A stretch of DNA of 64,000 nucleotides from Thozetella sp. PMI_491 (GCA_021432635.1 MU270016.1:249608-313607); one strand, 5' to 3'; counted from the stretch's first letter, positions 44,216 to 56,498 are shown. A program made the numbers and translations. The notes: generated by a model not told the origin, from the sequence alone.

Positions 44216-45793
44216 ATGCAGTGCTTCAAACCTCGGGAAGACGGTGACGATGTCATCCGACCGCTCAACCATTTGTAAGTGCCCACGTCTGCACCGCGGC
44301 TGGCGCCCAAACTTGTCGGCTTACCAGCTAGCGAAAGCGAGCGCTTCTTCTCTTCGATGCATCTTAAGAATCTCCATCTTGGCGTCGTCATAAGCTGCCG
44401 CTATATCGTGCCCTCTTCTTTTGATCGGAGCTCCATCAAAGACACAGTAAAGCGAGCAATTGCCCGCAGCGTGCTCGAGCATCCCGTCCTATGCGTTGGG
44501 CAGGCCGGCGAGGATACTGAAAGCCCAACCTGGGTGCAGCTCGATGCGCTCGACCTGAATGTCCACATTGACTGGCGCAGTATTGATGGAGACTCTCCCG
44601 AAGCACACGAGAAGGCATTCGAAGACGCCGTTCGGCCGCATGTCGATCTGCATCTCCCGGACCTCGAGACCCGGCCAGGTTGGCGGATCATAGTCTTCGA
44701 GCCCCAAGGTGGACAACATAACTGGATTGAAGTGCTTTTCGGCTTCAGCCATCTAACGGGTGACGGACCGGCCGGAAAGATCTTTCATCACACCCTCCTC
44801 CGGAATCTCCGCGATCCTTCGACTGAGGACAGTGAGGTAGACAAGAAGCTATCTCCAGACGGCAAGACCCTCCGGCTTCCCAAGTTTACCAAGCAAACCT
44901 TCACTCCGTCGACCGAAGATCTAATCCACTTTTCTTATTCCCCCGGATATGCGCTTGGAACGCTATGGAAGGAGCTGCGCCCCGCAGGTATCGGCAAGGC
45001 GAGAGGCCTAGACTGGGTACCGCACTGGGCCGGACCCACCACGGCGACTCGCTGGAAATTGTTCTGGATTGATGCGGCGAAGGCTGTACAACTTCTCAAG
45101 ATCTGTCGAGAGCACCAAACAACACTGAGCGGCCTGCTCCAGGCCGTCACGCTCGTTGTATTCTCGACTTCAGTGCCCGAAGACAAAGCCACCAGGTTTG
45201 TCTGCGAGACCTACATCAACTTGCGCCGCTTCATGAAGAGCACGACCATAGATCCCGAAAATACGATATTGGCTTCCACAACGGGGCTGCCGCACGAGTT
45301 TGACGACAAGCTGGTAGCAAAGATCCGCAAGCAAATGAGCGAGGGTGCCGACAAGAACAACCAGACTGTCTTTGAGGTCGCTGCGGACGTCCGATCCCAG
45401 CTCGTGCGGAAGCTGGAAATGGGAAATCGGAACATAGATATAGGGTTGCTTAAATTTGCCTCTGACATGAGGAAATTTTGCGAAGACGAGATGAAGAAAC
45501 CAAGGAGGACGACGTGGGCGCTATCCAACATGGGAGTCATCTCAAACGATCTGCCCGGCCAGAATCCCGGCACTTCCGATGAGGATGTATGGCGGATCGA
45601 CCAGTGCGTATTCGCCCAGAGTTCGTACAAGAGCGGCGAAGTTTTTGATGTGAGCGTCGCCGGCGTCAAGGGAGGGCCCATCTCGGTGTGTTGCATTTGG
45701 GAGCACGGCGTGCTCCCCGACGATCTCGGGGCTACGTTAACGGAAAAGATCGAGGAACAGCTGCTGATACTCTGCGATGGAGTATCCGCCTAA
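44216..45793 (+). CDS. Alcohol-acetyltransferase-like (condensation-fold) acyltransferase
   Basis: Exons are 44216-44274 and 44332-45793 (506 aa). The donor is GTAAGT; the acceptor CTAG at 44331 is preferred, but AAAG at 44337 also keeps the frame. The N-terminus (IRPLNHF...ERFFSS) matches the alcohol acetyltransferase family (Atf-like, CoA-dependent acyltransferase superfamily). The catalytic motif H-x3-D-G is seen as SHLTGDGP. A second conserved stretch is ALSNMGVI near residue 420. Such enzymes transfer acetyl groups from acetyl-CoA to alcohols or sterols; the acceptor here is unknown. No TM helix is evident. Confidence 0.83.
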
Positions 45794-46296
45794 GTGCGAT
45801 ATGGTATTTTCAGAAGGTAGCATGAAGCTGGTTTTCAGTGGTGGCATGGATAGGGAATGGAGGTGGAAGCGAGTTACTGGCTCCGAAGTGTCTTTAACCT
45901 GGGTACACATACTCCTATTATAGATTGTACAAAGAGCTAAGCCGTATATTATACCTGCCTTTGATTATGTTACTGTTGGCCCAACACACATGTCAAGATT
46001 ACATTTGGCAAATATCAAGGATCGGGAAATGGGGTAGGCTAAGGGTCTCCTAGGTTCCTATGACGACATGTTATAGCCACTTCCATTCGCTAGGACTAAA
46101 CAATCACCACACCTTCAAGCCCCAAATGAGAGCCGCTCATCATGGCCCGTCGTGTTGGTATCTCCATGCAAAGTGCTGTGGCATTTCAGTAAGTATTCGC
46201 CATCAATAGCACCAGGAATACCTTTCCGCGCTGTTGGAGCATGATTAGATTCAAGTTCTATTGTATCGTGATCTAGAGTGATCTCTACCCAAGCTT
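45794..46296. other. Intergenic between convergent genes
   Basis: 503 bp between convergent stops, with no gene seen. Probably two terminators. Confidence 0.5.
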
Positions 46297-47478
46297 CTAG
46301 GGAGTTACAGCTGAAAACTTTCTCCACAACGCGGCTTCGCAGCTCAAATATGCTCCAAGGTCGTCCAAACCATTGCCATGGGCCCCAAAGCCCTTGGAAA
46401 ACTGTGCGCTCTGGTAGAGTATAAACGCGGGCGCGGCCAAGAAGATGCCCGCGAAGGCGCCCATGCCGACGTCCATGAAATACCCAACCCAGTGCCACTG
46501 GCTTGCTCGTCTCCTCCCTCCGTCCCGCATCGGCACAAGAAAAAGGCTACCAATCATCCAGACGATGCAGAAAAGGGGGTATATCACCACTATTGGCAGA
46601 ATTGTAACCGAGGTGTCCTTCATCACGTCCGCCACACCTGTTGCCAGCAGAACGAGGCCAAGCACGCCCTGGAGGAGGCAGCTGGTGGCGGTTACAAAGT
46701 TGAAGACCCGGCCTCCCGATTTCAATGAGTCGGCGTATCTGACCTTGCAATCGATGCAGATCGGCAGCGCGGTGACTGCCGTCGTGAGGCCCTTGACAAG
46801 CTTGGCGGCCCCGACGTTGTGATTAGACGCGTTGGCAGCCACCCAGATGGTTTGGGTGATCGGCGCCCAGAGCGCACAGTACACCCAACTGAACCATCCG
46901 AGAATTGTGACATCCTGGTTTAAGTCGGCCCAAAATCTTGTGATGGGCCCCCGGCGCATCAAAGATGCACGGTCCGTGGCGCGGACGGTTTCGGCCTGCG
47001 GCCACAGGGGGGCAAGTATGCCCCGGCTGGATCGTATGCTCGTCGGCGTGAGCCCGTAGCTCCCCATAGTGGCATTAAAGTCAGCCATGAGATGGTTGGT
47101 TGCTTCACCGTGCCCTGAATACCCTGGGTAAGGCGGGGGAGCCTCTTCCTTCTTGGCCGGGGATCCCCACGAATTGGTCAGGCTCCGATACATCAGGTAC
47201 GTCCCGCTGAGCAAGACACGGAACACGGCCATCCAAGCGATCCATCCGGTCGCGAAAGCGACGAGCCATCCCGACGTGAGGCCGTTGATAATAGAACCGA
47301 TGAGGGCGGAGAGCATGGCGCTGAAGGCGCTCGCGGCCGGCGTGAGCTGACATCCCTGGCTGGACGAATATCCGGAACCGGTAGTAGTGCTGGAGCCGGA
47401 GCCGAAGGTCGTCGAGTCAGGAAACCCGGTGCTTGAGAAAGCTCTGGCGCTGAACCAGCTGCTGTCGTGAAAAGCCAT
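46297..47478 (-). CDS. Multi-pass membrane protein of unknown function
   Basis: Single-exon, 393 aa from the ATG at 47478. An N-terminal Ser/Thr/Gly-rich segment is followed by about seven hydrophobic segments. Examples are AFSAMLSALIGSIING, LVAFATGWIAWMAVF, ILGWFSWVYCALWAPI, LLQGVLGLVLLATG, ILPIVVIYPLFCIVWMIGS and AGIFLAAPAFIL. A Pro-rich loop (EEAPPPYPGY) carries a PPxY-type motif that could recruit WW-domain ubiquitin ligases. I do not recognise the family. The last 19 residues look less conserved, and an unseen splice could change them. An upstream in-frame extension is rejected because it is low-complexity and Arg-rich. Confidence 0.7.
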   Translation of the reverse strand: MAFHDSSWFSARAFSSTGFPDSTTFGSGSSTTTGSGYSSSQGCQLTPAASAFSAMLSALIGSIINGLTSGWLVAFATGWIAWMAVFRVLLSGTYLMYRSLTNSWGSPAKKEEAPPPYPGYSGHGEATNHLMADFNATMGSYGLTPTSIRSSRGILAPLWPQAETVRATDRASLMRRGPITRFWADLNQDVTILGWFSWVYCALWAPITQTIWVAANASNHNVGAAKLVKGLTTAVTALPICIDCKVRYADSLKSGGRVFNFVTATSCLLQGVLGLVLLATGVADVMKDTSVTILPIVVIYPLFCIVWMIGSLFLVPMRDGGRRRASQWHWVGYFMDVGMGAFAGIFLAAPAFILYQSAQFSKGFGAHGNGLDDLGAYLSCEAALWRKFSAVTP

Positions 47479-48129
47479 GGCTACAACACTATCTCCATGG
47501 CCCGATCGGGGTTGGAATTGGCGAGGAGTTATCCGGCATCTGGAGGAAGGACGCGGGCCGCGTTTTGTCCTTAGGCGCCGGCCCCCCCCCCCCTGGCTAG
47601 GCAGATGCGGCGGCATAGCCCCGAAAATAAACCAACTGCCACCTTACCACACAGATAGCAATCCATAACCGAAAAGCCGGTTAGCGCATTGGGTGTGCCA
47701 AGGTGGCACGGCCCTGTAATCGAAAAGCTGAAGTGGGCCGCGGCGATCAGGACAGAGCCAAACAGGTCACCAAACCGCCAATCAATACACAGCCACCAGC
47801 GAGACTCGCATTTTCCGCCTTACCCGCCTGCAACCTAGATGCCTTCTTTTGTGTGCATGACGTCAAGTTAATCCTAAAAGTTTTCCGAGCATTTTGGTGG
47901 TTTAGGTATCGATTCAATTCTCCTCGCTACCCGCATAGCCAGGCTCTTGTTGTGGCGCGTGATGGCCGCTAAGCTCCGTGAGATCACGGTAGGATTTGCT
48001 CAGCCCCGACCCCTGCCACCCCCTAAAACACCATATTCGGATTGCTCCAACATACTATATCGCGTGATCCTACACCTCGCCTTCGGTCCGCGTGACAACC
48101 TGTAGCTACAACTCAAGGCTAACCAATGG
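47479..48129. other. Intergenic, membrane protein promoter to regulator 3' end
   Basis: 651 bp without a gene. Contains a C10-type run at about 47583-47592. Confidence 0.5.
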
Positions 48130-49695
48130 CTACTGCGGCAAGAAAGAGGTCAAGTCTTCGGTTCGTTTCTCAACCGGAGGCACCGCTAACCAGTCCACCG
48201 AGCCGATCGGCTGGCCGCGCGAGTCGATGGTCACATCATGTTCGAACTCGATGAGCCGCTTGCCGGCAATATACAGGACATTCCTGTCCCAACAGCTCTC
48301 TCTATCGGGTCCATATTTCTGCAGCTGGTTGAGAGCCTTGAGCCGGGTGGCAAGGTCCCGGCACTTCGAGAAGACGTAGACAAGCGGCGGCAAATACCCC
48401 CACTCAAAGGTGAAAGCTTGCGTCGCCGTCGAGGTATTTCGCCCATAAATAGAGCGGCCCATATACTCTGCGTATTGCGTGACTCTGCGGAAGGTGTCGA
48501 GGTGTTGGTCGAAGGCTCCCTCGCCAGGGACGTGAGCTACCTGCACCCATATCTGGCAGAGACAAATATGGATCAACGACGCATACCGGGGTGCAGTGCT
48601 CTCATGTGCATTGTGCTGCTGGCTCTTGAACGCCGCAAAAGCGGACAGCCATCGCTCGAGGGCCACCTTCATCTCGGCCTGGCGAGTGAAGAACTCTGGA
48701 CTTAAGATGACCTCCCCCATGCCATACGGATAATGGTGACCGAGGCGAGAGAACTGAATCGTCTGAACCAAGAGGCCCTCGGAAAAGTAAGCGGCCTCTT
48801 CGAACGAGGCGAAGCTATCGGGAAGCGGATCTTCGATGCCAGGCGGCTGCATGAAATTCTCCATACCAAAGTACAACGGCAGTATGCTCAGGCGACGGAA
48901 GACCGCCCCCAGCTGCTCCTGGATCCAGGGGTACTTGCTCTGGACATTTTGGAGGATCTGCAGGCCGTGCTGGCTGTGACGAAGCATCAGCGCGAGGTTG
49001 CCCTGGATGGACTCGATGCAGACGAAGAGAAGATTGACAAGCAGAACCAGAGGCTCGTTCTTTGTCGTGTACAGCGCTCGAATCGCCGCGTTGTAGTGGG
49101 CGAGGGCGAACTGGTTGGATCTCAATTGGACCAGGTTCTTCCCGCCGCGGTGGAAGTCCTCGTACAGCGAGCTGATGGCAATGACCGAGTGGCGGGCTGC
49201 AGGCTCGGAACCGCTACACTGGAGCACGACGCTACCCCAGACTCGACGGTTGAAAGGCTTGGCCAGTGCAGGGCCCGCAACCTCGCAGAAGAACTGCAGG
49301 GCCCTGGCATCGCGCAGCGGGTTTAGCGACTGAAACCCCCCTTTCGGCAAGAGCGTGGGCTGAACTGTACTATCTGGGAGCCGTGGGGGGTCGTAGCCGT
49401 CGCATTTCCTCCCTGTGCTCGTACAACGAGTGCAGTAAGGCTTGCCTTCGTCGCACTGCACTTGGGCATAATTAGATTGGTCAGCTTTCTGCATCCGATC
49501 CAGAGCGGCAGGGCGTTGTGTAGCCTTGCTAACTGACCTTGATTTTACGGATCCTGCTTCCCGTTAGCACACGAAGTTCCGGAACAGTCATTAGTCGACT
49601 TCGAGATCCGTAGCATTGGGCGTGGGCAAGCGGCACACGGCTTACTTGCAAGTGAGGCACCCGGTCCTAGCTCTCCCGCCTCCTTTCCTCGCCAT
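48130..49695 (-). CDS. Zn2Cys6 transcription factor (second in window)
   Basis: Exons are 49695-49646, 49553-49538 and 49455-48130 (463 aa). The middle exon is only 16 nt; without it the zinc cluster would be incomplete. The joined cluster reads C-LT-C-KIRKIK-C-DEGKPY-C-TR-C-(x6)-C, with basic residues between the second and third Cys. The rest is the fungal-specific regulator domain (helical, DUF3468-like), for example ALHYNAAIRALYTTK-type character. It lies divergent to the MFS exporter gene at 50570, a common arrangement for pathway-specific regulator and exporter. The inducer is unknown. Confidence 0.9.
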
Positions 49696-50569
49696 TCTGA
49701 AGCGCAGCAGAGCAACGGATGCTACTACGCTACTAGAGGTCTTTCCTGATACAGTTCCCGGGGCTTGAGAACTTTAGCGCGGCGCATCCGTGGTGGCTAA
49801 TACGATACGGAGCACGGAACGGATATGCAACGCTGTGACTCCTGGTGGCGGCTCGCGGCTGGCCGGGTTCACGTGTGGGAAAGGGGGATACTGGACGGGT
49901 TCGCGGAGTACTTCTTTGTTGTTGGATGTTGGGAGCGCGTGCAAGCGTTTGTGCTGGAGCAAGCACGGGAGCGTAAGCCGTTTCGAATCAACCAGTCCAA
50001 GAGGGCGAACGCCCCGCTTAGAACGGGTAGCGTGAGGCGTAAGCCGAACGGACCAGTCACAGGTGAGAACCCCTACGACAGCCCCATATTTTATCTCCTA
50101 TCCTCGAAATCCAGTACATCCGAATAGACCAGTCAGAGTTCGCAATACCCTCTGGTCAGAATCCACCTTTACCCCTTGTCCAACGACAAGTGCCGTCCCA
50201 AGTCCCAAGGGAGGAGGGATGGCCCTTTGTGTTCTGACGAATCGGCAAAGGCCGCCTTCTTCTCAGCGTGGAGGCCATCCGGAATCCAGCAAAAATGGTC
50301 TGCCAAGAAGTCAGATTACACCAACTCAGGTTTAACGGGTATTACTTCACCATGTCTACCTCCCCGAGTTGGATTAAACCTGGCCAGACATGGAATTTTG
50401 CGGGCTTCCTTTAAACTTCTCGAACGACGTATTCCGATCTTTACCATATTAACCTCCCCCTCTGCGATGCTTTTCTCTATAAATTCTCGTTGCTTCCTTC
50501 TAACACCAGCCCTTGCCCACCTGCTTTAGGCGTTAGAAACAGGCTAACCGATTTGATCAACCGTACGCC
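49696..50569. promoter_or_regulatory. Divergent promoter between regulator and MFS exporter
   Basis: 874 bp separate the two start codons. CGG triplets cluster around 49806-49822 (CGGAGCACGGAACGG), possible sites for the adjacent Zn2Cys6 regulator. No other gene is seen. Confidence 0.5.
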
Positions 50570-52258
50570 ATGGAAACTGTCAAAGGCCAGGCTCACGAAG
50601 ACGTCGAAACTGACCGGCCGACGACAAATTCAACAGAAATGGCAACAGCAGACAAGCCAGCCGGGCCAGGCGAAGACCCGCCGCAGTTCAAGCCCTCGTG
50701 GCGCGTTCTGTCCATCATCGTCGTGCTCAGCCTCTTGTCCTTCATGGCCGCCGTCGACTCAACCATCGTCACGACCTCGCTTCCCACAATCACCGGAGAG
50801 ATTGGAGGTGCGGATCTATATGCCTGGATTGCTAATTCGTATCTATTCGCGTGTACCGCGCCTCAGCCGTTCTACGCGCAGGTGGCGAACGTCGTGGGTC
50901 GCAAGAACCCTATGCTCGTCGGCATCGCCTTCTTCGCCCTCGGAAGCGGGCTCGCAGGAGGCGCGGGGAACCCGACCGTGATGATCGTCGGCCGAACCAT
51001 CCAGGGGCTCGGCTCCGGTGGCCTTTATGTTCTATCCGACATCATTGTCTGCGACATTATCCCGCCGCGATCCCGAGGGCCCTATCTAAGCGTCGTCCTA
51101 GGCATGGCCGCCGTGGGGAGCACGATCGGACCTATCCTAGGTGGTGCCATCGTGGCAGAAAATTGGAGATGGATCTTCTGGATCAACCTGCCCATCTCTG
51201 CCGTCGGACTTATTGCGATCCTTTTCTTCCTCGATACCAATTACAAGCGATCCCCGACGTGGCTCCACGCACTCGCGCGCATCGACTTTGCGGGAAACGC
51301 CATCTTCATCCCATCCATGGTCTCTATATACTTTGCCCTTATCAGTGGAGGGGTCCAATATCCGTGGAACTCTTGGAGAATCATCATGCCTTTTGTGCTT
51401 GGCATATGTGGATGGATCGCCTTCCATGTCTACCAGGCGTCACGGTTCTGCAAGGAGCCTACTATGCCGCCCCGGCTCTTTAAGCATCGGACCTCTGCAG
51501 GCGGATACCTAGCCATGTTCCTGTCCTCCATCACTCTTATGGCCTTCAACTACTTCCTACCACTGTACTTTCTCGCCGTGCTCGGCGTGTCGCCGTTGAC
51601 TTCCGGAGTTTACTATTTGCCGTTTGCCCTTGGCATCCTACCATTCGGAGGCATGTCCGGTGCAATTCTCTCAAAGCTTGGTGTGTACCGCCCTTTGCAC
51701 TGGGCGGGCTTTACCGCGTGCGCTGTTGGCTTCGGTCTGCTCTCCACCTTGAGCGAGTCCTCCATCACCGCCGCCTGGGTCTGTTTTCAACTTATCGTGT
51801 CTGCCGGGGCCGGCATGATCTTTACAGCTGCACTGCCGACAACCTTGGCCCCTTTACCAGAATCCGACGTGGCAGTCGCTACTGGCACGTACTCTTTCGT
51901 TCGCAGCTTTGGCATGGTCTGGGGCTTGACGATAGCCTCTGCAACCTTTGACAACCAGATCAACGCACATCTCGACTTGATTGACGATCTTGCGACACGC
52001 AGCCTTCTAGTGGATGGACAGGCATACTCATTCGCAACAGGACCGTACATGTCATCGCTACCAGCTTCAACGAAAGCCGAGGTCGTGCACGTCTTCGTGG
52101 CCGCTCTGAGAGTTGTGTGGTTGGTGATGGCGGCAGTCTCTTGTGTCGGTTTCTTTTCCGTCTTCATTCAGAAACACGTACCCCTTCGGAAAGAGCATGA
52201 AACAGAGTTTGGTGTCACGGAGAAGTCACATGAAAGAAGTGGTGCTGAAAAGGCATGA
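50570..52258 (+). CDS. MFS drug:H+ antiporter (DHA2-like, 14 TM) exporter
   Basis: Single-exon, 562 aa. A hydrophilic, Thr/Glu-rich N-terminus of about 45 residues precedes TM1 (LSIIVVLSLLSFMAAVDSTIVTTSLP), which carries the DHA motif LD/VDxTIV. The family motif C region GSTIGPILGG and the loop VVGRKNP (motif A variant) follow. Two extra central helices and a long final loop support a 14-TM DHA2 topology. These antiporters export toxins, fungicides or the cell's own metabolites. Divergent placement to a Zn2Cys6 gene suggests inducible expression. Substrate unknown. Confidence 0.9.
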   Translation: METVKGQAHEDVETDRPTTNSTEMATADKPAGPGEDPPQFKPSWRVLSIIVVLSLLSFMAAVDSTIVTTSLPTITGEIGGADLYAWIANSYLFACTAPQPFYAQVANVVGRKNPMLVGIAFFALGSGLAGGAGNPTVMIVGRTIQGLGSGGLYVLSDIIVCDIIPPRSRGPYLSVVLGMAAVGSTIGPILGGAIVAENWRWIFWINLPISAVGLIAILFFLDTNYKRSPTWLHALARIDFAGNAIFIPSMVSIYFALISGGVQYPWNSWRIIMPFVLGICGWIAFHVYQASRFCKEPTMPPRLFKHRTSAGGYLAMFLSSITLMAFNYFLPLYFLAVLGVSPLTSGVYYLPFALGILPFGGMSGAILSKLGVYRPLHWAGFTACAVGFGLLSTLSESSITAAWVCFQLIVSAGAGMIFTAALPTTLAPLPESDVAVATGTYSFVRSFGMVWGLTIASATFDNQINAHLDLIDDLATRSLLVDGQAYSFATGPYMSSLPASTKAEVVHVFVAALRVVWLVMAAVSCVGFFSVFIQKHVPLRKEHETEFGVTEKSHERSGAEKA

Positions 52259-52505
52259 GGTAGCACTGTCTCGCCTTCTAACGATGGCCATCTCGAGGAC
52301 TGCTGTGGTTTCAGTATCCACCCCAATATGAGACTTTCGAAAACTCTCCTTCTTTCCTTTGTTAGATATCGCTTTCTTTCCTAGGTTTATTGGCTCACAT
52401 AACAAGACTAGAGGTAATGGCGGAATATAGAGAAATGGGTCTGGAGCAGCCACTCGCATGAGGCTGATGCGAACTCAAATTGGGTATTAGATGATAATCT
52501 TCTAG

Positions 52506-55350
52506 CTATTTGGCCTTTCTTGCCAACTGGTCTATCTTGGGGAGAAGCTCGACCACCCTGAACGGCTTTCCTATTGAATCATCCATACCTGCCTCCAACG
52601 CCTGCCGTACCTGTTCGCTGCGCACGTTTGCACTGACCGCCAATATGGGGACGTGCCTGACGATCTCCCCTGAACGCTGCAATGCCCGTATTTGTTTCAC
52701 ACATGTGATGCCATCCATGACGGGCATTTCGATGTCCATGAGCACCAGGGACAGGTCCCAGCCCGTCGTTGTCTGAGTGTGCCAAAACTTGGTCGTTTTT
52801 AAGAAGTCCAGTGCCTCTTCGCCATGGCCGGCAAGTTGCACATTACAGCCCGCTTTTTCGAGCTGTTGGGAGAGCACTTTTTGCTATTAGACTAGAATCA
52901 GCAAGGGCACATGTACCATAGCGCGATGCTTTCAGGTGGCTTACGTTGACGATGTTGTCCTCCACAATGAGCACGCTGTAGTGCGCAGCTTTGACGACCT
53001 CCTCGATCGATAATGAACGTTCCAAGTTCGGACGGGCGAGGTCGTTCTCTGGTACCCCCGGCGGTGATGTCTCCCGCGTCCCAACGGAGAATGCGAACGT
53101 GGAGCCTACGCCGGCCTCGGAACGAACTCCTATACAACCACTCTGCAGCTCCGCTAAAGATTTGGAAATAAACAAGCCCAGCCCGGAGCCACCATATTGC
53201 ACATGTGTGCGCGGCGTTGCCTGGCTGAACCGTGTGAAGAGATTGCATTGCTCTGCTGGTGCAAGGCCGCAGCCGGTGTCCTCCACAGTGATCCAAATGT
53301 AGGCCTTGCGACCTTGACCCCACTCTGGGTTGTCGAGGATGTTCTGGGAAGTAGTACGAGTGGCAGCGAATGTTATGCCCTTCCAGACTTTCGGCAGTGC
53401 ATGTGACGAGATGCCGAGCGTGACGACAATTTTCTTCTCTAGACTACCGCGTGAGAATTTGATCGCATTTGTCAATAGATTAATGAGTATCTGAGCGGAT
53501 TCAGTCTTCACATACTCGCATCAAACCGCCACGATGTCCATAGCACGAACCTGGAGAAGGCGGGAGGGGTCCATCATAACCCATACGGCGCCACTGGAAG
53601 TCATACTCGGGTCTCTGGCAAAGCTGAGGTCAATATTCTCGTTTGAACACTCGAGCTCGAACATCTTGAGGGCATTCTCGACTACCGCCTCGGGCTGTAC
53701 CCGGATAGGAGTGATTAGGATTAGGTTTGAGTCGAGCTTGCTTAGCGTAAGGACGTCGTCAATGACCCTCTTCTGATGTATGGAGCAGGAAACAATGGTC
53801 TGCAGAGCGTCCAGACACGTCTTCGTTTCTTCTTGGACTTGCTCGAGATTGGAGTCTATATTATTGAGCAAAGCTTCCGAGACAAGGCCTGATATTTGCT
53901 TGAGGGCATTGATTGACGAATCTGCGCATTGGATGACCGCTGAAAGGGGGTTTCGCATCTCGTGCGAGGTCATGTCGATGAAGCTGCACCATTAGCTCTG
54001 CAATCACACGCGACACAGAATTACTCACTTCTCCTGTTGGCGTTTTGCCTCGAGGGCCTCTTTTACCCTAGATCTCTGCAGGTCCTCGGCCCATTTGAAC
54101 CGGGTGATATCTGTCAGCGTCCCAAACACGGAGACGACATTGCCCTCGTCATCACACTCGGGATAAGATTGGCCTTGGGCCCAGACCTCCCGCAGGACTC
54201 CATCGCCGCTGTTCCACTTCTTCTGGAGCCGGAACTGAGTCTGAGCCGGCTGCTTCTCTTGGAGGATTACTCTCCAGCCCTCGTCAACGATCCACATATC
54301 TTCTGGTAGAATCAACTGGGTCCAGTCTACTTCCCCGGGCTCGACGTGAGGGTGGCCGGTGAGCTCGAAAAACTGGTGATTGCAGTACTGCATGCCTTTT
54401 TGGGGATCGAAGATGTAGATTGCTACCGGGGCCAGCTCGGCAAAGCGTGCAAACTTCTCTTCGCTGGTGCGAGCGCGCTCGAGCGCTTCGGCCCGCTTGA
54501 GAGCCTCCCGCTGCACGCTCTTTTGGGCGCTGATGTCGATCGTGTTTCCGGCGATGCTGACCAGCTGCCCCTCGGCGTCCAGAACAGGCACGCAGGCAGA
54601 GAGCACCCACTGAGACTCCTCGTCGCCGTAGTTTGAGCCCTCCCGCCTCGGTGCCTTCCACCGCATCTCAAAGGTTACGGGAATACCCTGCGATAACCGG
54701 TTCCACTGCGACATGACCAAGGGAACATCCGGAGGATAGACGAGATCCATAAAGCTGAAGTCTTGGTGGGCCATGAGCTCCCGAGGATGGCGGCTGAGAT
54801 TGTACCAAGACTGGTTCGCTCGGATCAAGGTGCCGCTGGGATGGTATTCAAAGACCCCGACGTCGCTCATCTCCATCATCTTCTGCAGGCTCTCCAGCCT
54901 CGCACCCATCACGCTGCTGGAATCCATAAGCACTTGGGCATCCGGGCCGGGCGAGCTGTTCATGCGCGTCGCGACAACGCCCTCTGGGAGGACTTCTTTG
55001 TTAATCCCCCCCCGGACAGCCTTCCAGCGGTCTTGGATCGAGAAAGCCGTCCAGGTGCGCCCTGCAAAGTGATATGCCTCGCGCCAGTTCACGATGGCCT
55101 GCACCCAGGACCGAAACTGCAAGACTTCGTTGGTTTCCGGGCCAAGCAGGGTCTCGGCGCCGCCCAGGGCTCGGAAGGCGGCATTGGTTATGCATGACTG
55201 GAAAGGGATCGGCTTGGTTGGGTCGATGGGGACCAGGAACGTCGGACTAGGATCCGCATCTAAGAAGTGGACGAGATCAGGAGTGGGGAGATCCAGGGAG
55301 GGCAGAGCTGCGGCTGGTCCATCTTCTGCGGCTGGGAGCCCCGCGGACAT
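52506..55350 (-). CDS. Hybrid histidine kinase (PAS-PAS-HisKA-HATPase-REC)
   Basis: Exons are 55350-54029, 53983-53551, 53490-52945 and 52883-52506 (892 aa). Two PAS domains (about 155-290 and 300-425) precede the dimerisation/phosphoacceptor helix with His448 (DMTSHEMRNPL). The ATPase domain has the N box (LLTNAIKF), the G1 box (DTGCGL) and the G2 box (GGSGLGL). The C-terminal receiver domain has acidic VEDN, phosphoacceptor Asp817 (LVLMDIEMP) and Lys873 (IGKPF). It should autophosphorylate, pass phosphate to its own receiver and on to an HPt protein. No TM helix is seen, so it is likely a cytosolic sensor. All catalytic residues are intact. Confidence 0.93.
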
Positions 55351-56498
55351 TCTTGCTTGCGCTCCCGCCAGAATGAGACACCACAGGGTACACAGGCGTC
55401 GCTGGGAGGCTCGTCTTGACGATTCAATACACTCTCATGCTGCCCTCCTGTGGGATTATTTTTGTTCAGAAATTTCTCAGATGTACAAATCGCGCTAGGC
55501 GATCGCCAGGCCGCCATTTGCGTGTCTCCCCGGATGCGCCGGGTGACGTCAACATGACTCTGGCGCCGCCATCTCCACTCGGGAGCTGAAACCCACCGAG
55601 ACTAGCATATTGCGAATCAACGTGGCCGGCGTGACTCCCGAGCCAACCCGGACCCTTGTCTTGAGCAGAGAGGGTGCGATATCTGGTTGTGAAACTATGA
55701 AGCTAGAAGGAGCAAGTCTTTTCTAAGCCTCTTGGCGCAATAATCCTTGACGTCTACCCGAAGATGGACAGTCGCCTAGGACCAGTGACTGGCTCGTCTG
55801 ATCGCGGCTAGCCCAAAGACACGGGTTCCAAAATCTCCGCCCCAATCCCAAGCCGTGCGGGCTATGCAGGCTTCTGCTTTTGGAAACATGGGTAACTTCT
55901 AGCAACTTTAGAGGGATGAAGCGACTGCAAGCTCGTCCTAAGAATTTACCGCCGCTCATGATCAACGTATACCCCCAAAACATCGCGACTTTTGTCATTT
56001 GCGCGACCTGACTCCTGGGACCAACGATCGCCGATAGGCACACTCGGGACCGGCGTGGCGCCGCGGCCGGAGACGGCCTAGATCCAATATAAGCCGGTGG
56101 CGCCTGGTCTAGACTCGACAAAAGTGCGGGGTTCTGCTTTGTGTCACCCGTCGAGAGCCTAGTGGAACCAGCACGCGCCTGGCTTCACTGGGGCCGCTCG
56201 ACGCTCGAAGAGTTTATTAGCTAGCCTCGTTCGTGTAGTTGTATACAGTAAAGCTTGGTCTTGCCCCGGGTTCGGCCAATAAAGTCAACTAAGCCAAAGA
56301 AGGCAACGCCCAGCTTCCATAGCTCTGTCTTGTTCGAGTCGTACATCCTCCCTGGGTATAGTCCCCACGTATTTTGCCAAAAATAGGACGCCGATCATGA
56401 TATTCGTAACACTGCCACTAACCTGCGGAGGTGAAATTCGCCTGCGCCAGCGCTCATCGCGCTTTTTAGATACCTAACTCGCGGATAATTACCATCGC
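55351..56498. other. Intergenic, kinase promoter to PTH11-like gene 3' end
   Basis: About 1.15 kb with no gene recognised. Confidence 0.5.

Noticed and set aside
48238..49326. Plus-strand frames opposite the second Zn2Cys6 gene
   Set aside because: Shadows of the minus-strand coding sequence, whose zinc cluster and splice sites are clear.
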